From Planctomycetota bacterium (GTDB taxonomy: Bacteria; Planctomycetota; Planctomycetia; Pirellulales; Pirellulaceae), in NCBI GenBank assembly GCA_014584305.1, contig JACTND010000047.1, positions 1 to 32,143 of the forward strand: a stretch of 32,143 bases of DNA. Direction: 5' to 3'. Positions within the stretch are counted from its first letter, which is position 1, and every line of letters starts with the position of its first letter. Below the pieces are notes generated by a model, which had not been told where the DNA came from, ran no database searches, and saw only the letters and a list, made by a program, of their open reading frames with translations. Shown in pieces: positions 17,530-24,063 of the stretch. Both the position numbers and the translations under genes were made by a program.

Positions 17530-18393
17530 ATGCGCGATGGCTCACCAACACCTGAGATCGTTTACCGACCCGAACCCGACATGCGTCGTCCTGGGGAATT
17601 GCTGCGCGGCATATTTCGGGATGTCGTGGCTAGCCGCGAACTGAGTTGGCGCTTGTTCTTGCGCGATTTGCGGGGGATGTATCGGCAGACGTTGTTGGGG
17701 TTGTTTTGGGCCTTCTTGCCGCCGCTGGCCAATACCGCCATTTGGGTGTTCTTGCGGTCGCAGAACGTATTTCACTTTGGCGGAGAGCTGGGAGTGCACG
17801 CCACGCTCTATATTTTTTGCGGCATGGTTTTGTGGCAGTCGTTCATTGACGCCTTTCAAATGCCACTGAATACGATCCATGCCAATCGCTCGATGGTCAG
17901 CAAACTCAACTTTCCTCGGGAGGCCTTGTTGGTTCAAGGGTTGGCCGACGTCTTGTTTAATTTGGGCATCCGCTTGATGTTGTTGATTCCCGCGATGATC
18001 TGGTTTCAGGCGCCGTGGAGTGTCAACATGTTATGGGCGTTGCCCGCGATGTTGTTGCTCGTGGTTTTAGGTACCGCCTTGGGCCTGCTCGTGTTTCCCG
18101 CTGGATCGCTGTATCAGGACGTCGGGCGCTTCTGGACGTTGGCGATTCCGTTTTGGATGATTCTCACGCCGATCGTGTATGTCGTGCCGCAGTCGTCCGC
18201 GGGGTCGATGTTGTTGTGGCTCAATCCGGCTGGGCCGTTGTTAGTGTGCGCGCGGGACTGTTTGGTACTGGGCGCCACGACTCAGGGGATGGCCGGTTTG
18301 GTGTACGCGGCGTTGACCTTGCCCCTGTTTGTGGTGGGCTTGCTGGTCTTTCGTGTCGCGATGCCGATTTTGGTGGAACGAATGGCGAATTGA
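17530..18393 (+). CDS. ABC-2 type permease for polysaccharide/O-antigen export (Wzm/TagG-like)
   Basis: A 287-residue integral membrane protein with about six helices. The N-terminal amphipathic run 'LFLRDLRGMYRQTLLGLFWAFLPPL' is the hallmark of Wzm/TagG/KpsM permeases. 'NRSMVSKLNFPREAL' and 'LTPIVYVVP...LLWLNPAGPLL' are further conserved positions. These permeases pair with a Wzt/TagH ATPase to export undecaprenyl-linked O-antigen, teichoic acid or capsule chains across the inner membrane. No ATPase gene is adjacent: the next gene is RNase HI, 75 bp on. The partner must be encoded elsewhere, or the locus has been rearranged. The start at ATG 17530 fits the family length. Confidence 0.88.
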   Translation: MRDGSPTPEIVYRPEPDMRRPGELLRGIFRDVVASRELSWRLFLRDLRGMYRQTLLGLFWAFLPPLANTAIWVFLRSQNVFHFGGELGVHATLYIFCGMVLWQSFIDAFQMPLNTIHANRSMVSKLNFPREALLVQGLADVLFNLGIRLMLLIPAMIWFQAPWSVNMLWALPAMLLLVVLGTALGLLVFPAGSLYQDVGRFWTLAIPFWMILTPIVYVVPQSSAGSMLLWLNPAGPLLVCARDCLVLGATTQGMAGLVYAALTLPLFVVGLLVFRVAMPILVERMAN

Positions 18394-18423
18394 CATGAAG
18401 GATGCGGTCGCTAGGCGCAATCG

Positions 18424-18442
18424 CTCGGCCCTCTCGGCCGAG
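18424..18442 (+). other. Hairpin between permease and rnhA
   Basis: CTCGGCC and GGCCGAG form a perfect 7-bp stem with a 5-nt loop in the 75-bp spacer. No T run follows directly. It could be an attenuator or an mRNA-stability element dividing the two cistrons. Confidence 0.3.
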
Positions 18443-18468
18443 ACCTTTCACCCCACGGCGGAGCGGAC

Positions 18469-18933
18469 ATGACGGTTGTCGCCGACGTACACTTGTTTAC
18501 CGACGGGGCGTGCAGTGGCAATCCCGGCCCAGGGGGCTGGGCGTATATTCTGCGCCACGTGCCAACCAACCAAGAAAAGGAGCGCTCCGGTGCCGAACGG
18601 GAAACGACGAATAATCGGATGGAATTGCAAGCGGTGGTCGAGGGTCTGACCGATCTCAAACGTCCCTGCCGCGTGGTCTTGTTCACCGACAGCGTCTATG
18701 TGGGGAAAGGGATCAGCGAGTGGTTGGCTAATTGGAAAAAGAACCAGTGGCGGCGGCGCGAAAAAGGCAAATGGGCGCCGGTCAAGAATGAGGATCTCTG
18801 GCGCCGCCTGGATGAATTGTTGGCCAGGCATCAAGTCACTTATCAACGCGTCGCCGGACACAGCGGTCATCCCGAGAACGACCGCTGCGATGAATTGGCG
18901 GTCGCCGCATACCAACGATACCTTTCGGCCTAA
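18469..18933 (+). CDS. rnhA: Ribonuclease HI
   Basis: A 154-residue protein of typical RNase HI length that cuts the RNA strand of RNA-DNA hybrids (R-loops, primer remnants) in the cytoplasm. All metal-binding residues are visible: D12 in FTDGACSGNPGPGGWA, E52 in NRMELQAV, D74 in LFTDSVYV and D141 in DRCDELA. H131 in VAGHSGHPEN corresponds to the flexible histidine. The ATG is preceded by GGCGGAG at good spacing. It follows the polysaccharide permease by 75 bp, a pairing with no obvious functional logic. Confidence 0.96.
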   Translation: MTVVADVHLFTDGACSGNPGPGGWAYILRHVPTNQEKERSGAERETTNNRMELQAVVEGLTDLKRPCRVVLFTDSVYVGKGISEWLANWKKNQWRRREKGKWAPVKNEDLWRRLDELLARHQVTYQRVAGHSGHPENDRCDELAVAAYQRYLSA

Positions 18934-19096
18934 ACTCGGGCGTAACGGATCTCCACGGCGGCGACAACGGGTCGTTCGTCGCCTGTTTCGAGGGGCTGCG
19001 AAATCGACTACATTATTCTCAAGAGCCCGGTCGGGCTGGCGTCGGCTGATTGTATTGGCGAAAACATGTAGAAACTGACGAAAGACCAATCGCTTC

Positions 19097-21220
19097 ATGG
19101 AAATCAATGTCTATCGACCGTGTCCCTGTCATCCCGACAAGAAGATCAAATTCTGTTGCGGCAAAGACATCGTCCACGAACTAGATCAAATCGTGGGCAA
19201 GTACCGCGCGAAACAAACGCGGGCCGCGATTGAATCGCTCGACCGTTTGATGGCGAAATCCGGACCGCGCGATTGCTTGTTGACTACCAAAGCCAGGATT
19301 CTCTGCGCGATGGAGGAATATGAGCAGGCGTTGCAAGTAAATACTGCTTTTTTGGAAACGAACCCGCAACATTTTTTGGGATTGGAGCAGCGCGCTTCCA
19401 TTCTAGCCGCCTTGGGTCGTCCGCTAGAAGCCGTTCACGCGTTACAAGACGCAATGGATCATTTGCCCACGGCAGAGATTCCGTTGTCGTTTAGCACGGT
19501 GTTTTTGGATGTCGCCGCGTGTTTATCGGATAACGGCTATTATCTGGCGGCCATGCAACACGCGCTATTCTCTGGCGTTTTGCGGGAAACTGAGGAAACG
19601 GTCGCGGGAACCAGACGAATATTTGCCGAAGCGGGGGATGCCGAGCCGTTTGCGTTGCAACGGGTCCAAACGTTGGAAATGGCGCCTTCAGAAGAGCCCT
19701 GGTTCAAGAAGGCCGACAACGCGCGCCGCGCCATGCGGCGTGGACAATTTCGAAAAGCGGCCCAGATTGCGATGCGGGGGTTGGAATTGGCGCCCAACCA
19801 ACCGGAGCTGTTGTATTGGCGCGCGGCGGCTTTGGGTTCTCTCGGGGACGAGCGCCAAGTCGATGCGTGGCGCGAGTTGAGCCGCGCCGCGAACCTCACG
19901 GAAGTTGAACGTAGCGTGGCGGAAGCCTTGGCGCAAAGTGGCTTGGACCTTCGGGCACAAACCACCGTTACCCTTACAGAATCCTATGAAATCGACGACG
20001 TCGATCGGGTCCTCGACGCGCTGCGCTCGCATGCGCAATTGGTGGAACATCCTGAGTTCGCGCAACCAGGTCAGGGGCAGCAGTTCTTTTTCTTGATTCT
20101 CGATCGTCCGCTGGAACAATCACAGGACGTGTTGCCGTTGTCGAAAATTCCAGTCGTTCAGGGGTATATAGCCGTGAACGGCCGGCGAACGGACTCTCCT
20201 GCCGTGATCACGATCAACGGTTACGAACATGGTTGGCAAACTCGGTTGGGCGCGGAGTTGGCCTCGGCGAATGGCCAACCTCTGCGCGCGTTTGCGCCGC
20301 GCGTGAGCACGTCCTCCAAAATCAATGATCGCGTCGAAGAAATGCCCCATTACTATTGGCTGCGTACGAGCCGCTACCAAATCGTGAACTACATGCGCGA
20401 ACACCTGCGCCAGTTTTTTTTGGATCAGTGGGTGGATAAACCCATTTTCGAGTTCGATGGCCTGACGCCCCGGCAAGCGGCACAGGATGCGACCATGCGG
20501 ATTCGTGTACTGGCGTGGCTCTGGCGAGCCGAAATGCGGCACGCAAGTAGCGTGGGTGTCACATGGATGGACGAATTGATTGCGGAAACACGGGCGGCCT
20601 TGTCCTTATCGCCAATCCCCCAGGTGGACTTCAACGATTTGGCTTGGAAGCCTCCCGGCATCATGGTCGGCCATTTCCTGCGATTAAGCACCGCGCCGAT
20701 GGAGACGCTGATGGATCTCCTGATGTCGGCTACCATGCACCGAATGACGAAAATGCTCGGCGTCCTCTGCGATGAGTTGTTGTCCCGCGCGGATTTGCCC
20801 GACGGGCTCTACCGCTGCGACATTCTCACGTTCAAAGCATCCACGGTGGAAGCTCCCGAACAAGCGAATTTGCTATACGCCGAAGCCGTTGCCGATGCGC
20901 AATCCAATGGCCTCGACACGGGGCGGTTGCAAGTACACTGGTTAGACTGGACCTTGCGCAGCGGCCGTTTTGATCAGACGATAGCGTTGCTCAAACAATT
21001 GGAAACTCGTTCGAACGACCCCGCTTTGAAAATGCGATTGGACCAGATATTTATGAAGTACGGACTGCTGTCGGAAAATGGCGACTACTTGGTGCCACAA
21101 ATGCGGCCGGGGAACGACCGCCAGGAAACGGCTGGCACCATCTGGACTCCGGATCAAGACGAACCGTTGACCACCGGCACCTCGGGGGGTTCTTCAGGAT
21201 TGTGGTTGCCCGGAAGTTGA
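19097..21220 (+). CDS. SEC-C motif / TPR protein of unknown function
   Basis: A 707-residue soluble protein. Residues 9-22 (CPCHPDKKIKFCCG) form a SEC-C-type zinc motif, C-x-C-x8-C-C, as found at the SecA C-terminus and in many stand-alone adaptor proteins. Residues about 38-280 are helical repeats like TPRs ('MEEYEQALQVNTAFLETNPQH', 'GQFRKAAQIAMRGLELAPNQ'). The region from about 290 to 680 shows no recognised domain but keeps Trp-rich, compact-looking segments, and the last 15 residues are Gly/Ser-rich. The gene ends 3 bp before ricT, so the two are almost certainly co-transcribed and translationally linked. An adaptor role in RNA or protein complexes is plausible. No signal peptide is visible. 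Confidence 0.8.
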   Translation: MEINVYRPCPCHPDKKIKFCCGKDIVHELDQIVGKYRAKQTRAAIESLDRLMAKSGPRDCLLTTKARILCAMEEYEQALQVNTAFLETNPQHFLGLEQRASILAALGRPLEAVHALQDAMDHLPTAEIPLSFSTVFLDVAACLSDNGYYLAAMQHALFSGVLRETEETVAGTRRIFAEAGDAEPFALQRVQTLEMAPSEEPWFKKADNARRAMRRGQFRKAAQIAMRGLELAPNQPELLYWRAAALGSLGDERQVDAWRELSRAANLTEVERSVAEALAQSGLDLRAQTTVTLTESYEIDDVDRVLDALRSHAQLVEHPEFAQPGQGQQFFFLILDRPLEQSQDVLPLSKIPVVQGYIAVNGRRTDSPAVITINGYEHGWQTRLGAELASANGQPLRAFAPRVSTSSKINDRVEEMPHYYWLRTSRYQIVNYMREHLRQFFLDQWVDKPIFEFDGLTPRQAAQDATMRIRVLAWLWRAEMRHASSVGVTWMDELIAETRAALSLSPIPQVDFNDLAWKPPGIMVGHFLRLSTAPMETLMDLLMSATMHRMTKMLGVLCDELLSRADLPDGLYRCDILTFKASTVEAPEQANLLYAEAVADAQSNGLDTGRLQVHWLDWTLRSGRFDQTIALLKQLETRSNDPALKMRLDQIFMKYGLLSENGDYLVPQMRPGNDRQETAGTIWTPDQDEPLTTGTSGGSSGLWLPGS

Positions 21221-21223
21221 ACC

Positions 21224-22057
21224 ATGCCCAAGTACATCGTCCGCTTCGGTGCCATGCGCGAACTGGGAGTGATGTCCACTCGTCAAGACGCGACCTATCG
21301 GCGCGGCGCGGAGGTGGTCGTGCGCTCTCCTCGAGGGATGGAAATCGGACAGGTGCTGTGCGAGGCGACCGAGGCCGCTTTGCAACAAATGGAGCGGTAT
21401 GCCTCGGGCACCGTGTGGCGCGAGGCGACGCCCGACGACGCGCGGCAGATGTCCAAGATTCTCGACCAGCGTTTGCCCAGGATCGAGGTCTGTGAGCGCC
21501 TGGTCGCCGAACTGCAATTGCCCATGAAATTGGTCGATGTCGAGCAGTTGTTGGGCGGCGAACGGATCATTGTGTACTACGTTTCCGAGGAACGAATCGA
21601 TTTTCGCGAGCTGGTCAAACGGCTGGCCGCCGAGTTTCAGACGCGCGTCGAAATGCACCAGATCGGCGTCCGCGATGAAGCGAAGCTGCTGGCCGACTAC
21701 GGGGATTGCGGCAAACCGGTCTGTTGCAATACACATTTGATGGTCATGCCGCCGGTATCGATGAAAATGGCCAAATTGCAGAAAGCGACTTTGGATCCTT
21801 CGAAAATCTCCGGGCGCTGCGGGCGCCTCAAATGTTGCCTGCGCTACGAGTTTGACACCTATGAAGAACTTCACGAACAGCTACCAGCCGTCGGCACTTA
21901 TGTCGTCACGCCGCAAGGCCGTTGCCGGGTGGTAGGGCAAGAAATCCTGTCGCAGCACCTCCTGGTCGAGACCGAAGATCACCGCCGTCTCTTGATCGAA
22001 GCTAGCGAGGTATTGTCGCGAATTGCCTCGAAGAAGCGTAGCGAACATCCAGAATGA
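21224..22057 (+). CDS. ricT: PSP1-domain protein, RicT/YaaT-like
   Basis: A 277-residue PSP1-family protein. In Bacillus subtilis RicT joins RicA and RicF in an iron-sulfur complex that affects RNase Y-dependent mRNA processing and development. The cysteines expected for cluster binding are present: C162, C167 and C168 in DCGKPVCCNT, and C199, C204 and C205 in GRCGRLKCCLRYE. The N-terminal half has the PSP1 fold ('RRGAEVVVRSPRGMEIGQV'). It lies 3 bp after the SEC-C/TPR gene, with an ATG start. No RicA or RicF gene is nearby. The SEC-C/TPR protein is therefore a natural candidate partner, which is inference from spacing alone. Confidence 0.9.
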   Translation: MPKYIVRFGAMRELGVMSTRQDATYRRGAEVVVRSPRGMEIGQVLCEATEAALQQMERYASGTVWREATPDDARQMSKILDQRLPRIEVCERLVAELQLPMKLVDVEQLLGGERIIVYYVSEERIDFRELVKRLAAEFQTRVEMHQIGVRDEAKLLADYGDCGKPVCCNTHLMVMPPVSMKMAKLQKATLDPSKISGRCGRLKCCLRYEFDTYEELHEQLPAVGTYVVTPQGRCRVVGQEILSQHLLVETEDHRRLLIEASEVLSRIASKKRSEHPE

Positions 22058-22145
22058 AGTCACCATGGACCTGATGACGATGTTAAGAAAATACTATAGT
22101 TGAGTTGAACGACACCAGATTATTTGGTCAATCCAGTTAATGTTG

Positions 22146-22201
22146 AACCGTCAGCCGTAGGCGCGGGTTCTAGCGAGCGAATACGCCTTCGGCTTGCCGT
22201 T
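22146..22201. repeat. Imperfect 18-bp inverted repeat (REP-like hairpin)
   Basis: Arms at 22146-22163 and 22184-22201 pair at 14 of 18 positions plus one G-U, around a 20-nt loop. The inner 11-bp block, AGCCGTAGGCG against CGCCTTCGGCT, has a single mismatch. It sits in the 294-bp gene-free gap between ricT and the Minf_1886 gene. The form suits a REP/MITE-like element or a structured leader; nothing else in the gap is recognisable. Confidence 0.5.
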
Positions 22202-22351
22202 AAACGAAGTTTGGCGCTGTTCAATTTGTATCAATTGCACATTTTTGGTGATGACCTAAATGACGCATTTGACTTTGGCCGCAACGCTATCAACAATGAC
22301 AACGAGTTAGATATGCGGTGCCTTGCTACCGTGTTTCGGATGCCGAATTGA

Positions 22352-22831
22352 ATGGATCCCATGACTGAATCGATCACTGCCGTACCGAAAGATCTGGTCG
22401 TGCTCGCGCAACATGTCCTGCGCAATTCCCGCTATCCCGTCGAAGCCTATCTGTTTGTGCGCGAGGGCGTCTCCTTTGCCGCCGACCATTTGCGACTGAC
22501 CGAAACCCACGACGAGGATATTGAGGGCACCGATCGTAAATTCATTCGCAACCGGAGGCATCTCACAGGTCAGCAACTGTGCGAAGGCTTGCGATTGTAC
22601 GCGATCGCGCAGTACGGCATGATGTGCCGGACGGTCCTCAACAACTGGGGGATTTACTCGACGCAGGATTTTGGAGAAATCGTTTACGCTTTGATTCGCT
22701 TGCGGATCCTCAAGAAGTCCTCGCGCGACCGAAAATCGCATTTTGACAATGTGTTCGATTTCGAAACGGCCTTCAGCAATGTGGACGAGATCTTCTGCAC
22801 TCCCTGCTTGCGCTGCGTGACGGAACACTGA
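22352..22831 (+). CDS. Minf_1886 family protein
   Basis: A 159-residue protein recognised as the Minf_1886 family, uncharacterised and found mainly in Planctomycetes and Verrucomicrobia. Typical features are 'YPVEAYLFVREGVSFA', 'HLTGQQLCEGLRLYAIAQYG', 'VLNNWGI..T.DFGEIVYALI' and the C-terminal 'FDNVFDFETAF'. It is predicted soluble and mixed alpha/beta, with no catalytic motif known. Two ATGs are possible (22352 and 22361). Its TGA at 22829-22831 is 4 bp before the next start, which overlaps folA, so the three genes probably form one operon. Its link to folate metabolism is unknown. Confidence 0.88.
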   Translation: MDPMTESITAVPKDLVVLAQHVLRNSRYPVEAYLFVREGVSFAADHLRLTETHDEDIEGTDRKFIRNRRHLTGQQLCEGLRLYAIAQYGMMCRTVLNNWGIYSTQDFGEIVYALIRLRILKKSSRDRKSHFDNVFDFETAFSNVDEIFCTPCLRCVTEH

Positions 22832-22835
22832 CGCA

Positions 22836-22976
22836 ATGAATCGCCCCGCTCCCAACCCTCCTTCATCACCGATGGCGACACCAATCAGGTCGCGCCATTG
22901 GCTGACCCTGTGGTTGGTCCTGTACCTGGTTTGGTTAGCGGTATTGGTTTTGCTGGCCACCCATGTCGTTGGGTAA
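22836..22976 (+). CDS. 46-residue single-helix membrane protein overlapping folA
   Basis: ATG 22836 opens 4 bp after the Minf_1886 stop and the frame ends in TAA at 22974-22976, 14 bp inside folA. The protein has a proline/serine-rich N-terminus, a basic patch (RSRH, 18-21) and one strongly hydrophobic helix (about 22-42: WLTLWLVLYLVWLAVLVLL), as in small inner-membrane proteins. The tight spacing on both sides argues for translation coupling. ATG codon 13 is an alternative start. No family is recognised, and it is too short for routine gene calling. Confidence 0.6.
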   Translation: MNRPAPNPPSSPMATPIRSRHWLTLWLVLYLVWLAVLVLLATHVVG

Positions 22977-23466
22977 GTACCCGCTGTTGATGATTGTCGC
23001 CGCCAGCCGCAATGGCGTCATCGGTCGAAACGGCCAATTGCCCTGGCGACTCTCATCCGACCTGCAACGATTTCGGCGCCTGACCTGGGGCCACCATCTG
23101 ATCATGGGTCGCAAAACCTTCGAATCGATCAATCGCCTGTTGCCGGGACGAACCACAATCGTCATCACGCGACAAGCTGACTGGCAAGTTCACGGCGTGC
23201 GGATCGCGCACTCTGTCGATCAAGTTCTGGAATTGGTCGCGCACGATGAGCAACCTTTCGTCGTGGGTGGCGCGGACGTTTACCGCACGTTCCTACCTTG
23301 GACCGGACGTCTCTATTTGACCCGCGTGGAAGCGGATGTCGAGGGCGATACGTTGATGCCCGATGTGGACTGGCGGCAATGGGTCGTGGAACAGTCGGCC
23401 CATTTTCGGGCCGACCAGCGGAATGAATATGACTATTCGTTTCTGGATTATGTTCGTCGGCCTTAA
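22963..23466 (+). CDS. folA: Dihydrofolate reductase
   Basis: A 167-residue enzyme that reduces dihydrofolate to tetrahydrofolate with NADPH, needed for thymidylate and purine synthesis. It shows AASRNGVIGRNGQLPW (14-28), the active-site D33 in RLSSDLQRF, the NADPH-binding MGRKTFESI, LPGRTTIVITR and VVGGADVY. The length is normal for bacterial DHFR. The ATG at 22963 lies inside the preceding 46-residue gene, implying coupled translation. It converges with dgkA across a 190-bp gap. Confidence 0.96.
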   Translation: MSLGKYPLLMIVAASRNGVIGRNGQLPWRLSSDLQRFRRLTWGHHLIMGRKTFESINRLLPGRTTIVITRQADWQVHGVRIAHSVDQVLELVAHDEQPFVVGGADVYRTFLPWTGRLYLTRVEADVEGDTLMPDVDWRQWVVEQSAHFRADQRNEYDYSFLDYVRRP

Positions 23467-23522
23467 ACCCGAACATTGGGAGTGTGAAGTCGGCAAGATA
23501 AGCCTGGCGTGCCCTGCGTATC

Positions 23523-23573
23523 GCCCCCGATAAATTCTGTTTGCTGCTCACAGTTGGAACGGACTTCGGGGGC
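23523..23573. other. Structured intergenic element between folA and dgkA
   Basis: GCCCCCGA (23523-23530) and TCGGGGGC (23566-23573) are perfect 8-bp complements around a 35-nt loop. Inside the loop a 4-bp CTGT/ACAG pair gives a second stem. Because it sits between convergent genes it could serve as a transcript end on both strands, though no T run is present. Confidence 0.35.
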
Positions 23574-23656
23574 AAGACGCTATTTACCGGACGTGAGAAT
23601 TTGCCTTTGGTTCGCGGATAGTGCTATGAACCGGTTTGGCCAACTACCGTGATGCG

Positions 23657-24040
23657 TCAGCCAATCGCCCACCACAGCCACAACCTCTGCCCGAGCACGA
23701 TCGCTCCCACTAGGGCGGCCGTTAAACTGCACATCAATACCGCGCCCGCTGCCATGTCGAGCGCTTTGCCGATCTCCGGTGCGGCCATTGGACTCACGTG
23801 CCGTGCCAACGCTTCAATACTCGTATTAAAAATCTCCGCGACAAATACGTTTCCTATGCACAACACCAAGAGACACCATTCCAAACTCGACAGACCCAGC
23901 AGGCTGGCAGTCAGAACCACGAAGATCGCCACCGCACCATGGATGAAAAAGTTCTTTTCGCTGCGCAGCGCACCGCACAGACCGCGCAGGGCGCAGGCAA
24001 ACTTATCCCTCCACTTGCCGGTCCGAAGCGTGTTCGCCAC
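23657..24040 (-). CDS. dgkA: DgkA-family lipid kinase (diacylglycerol/undecaprenol kinase)
   Basis: A 127-residue, three-helix inner-membrane kinase. The GTG at 24040 was chosen because GTAGGAG lies 7 nt upstream and the frame further upstream overlaps lptD. Catalytic residues fit the family: E69, N72 and E76 in EIFNTSIEAL, then K92 and D95 in GKALDMAAGAV. The amphipathic N-terminus 'KFACALRGLCGALRSEKNF' is also typical. It phosphorylates diacylglycerol or undecaprenol; the short form seen here is closest to undecaprenol kinases. It starts 23 bp after the lptD stop on the same strand, so the lipid carrier or phospholipid by-products of envelope assembly are likely substrates. Confidence 0.93.
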   Translation of the reverse strand: MANTLRTGKWRDKFACALRGLCGALRSEKNFFIHGAVAIFVVLTASLLGLSSLEWCLLVLCIGNVFVAEIFNTSIEALARHVSPMAAPEIGKALDMAAGAVLMCSLTAALVGAIVLGQRLWLWWAIG

Positions 24041-24063
24041 CTGCTGACTCCTACGACAGGCCA

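Noticed and set aside
18395..18472. 25-codon frame between the permease and rnhA as an annotated gene
   Set aside because: Too short and without recognisable features. It is kept only as an observation because of its exact spacing.
22124..22351. 75-codon plus-strand frame before the Minf_1886 gene
   Set aside because: No ribosome binding site, no recognisable domain, and it spans the inverted repeat at 22146-22201.
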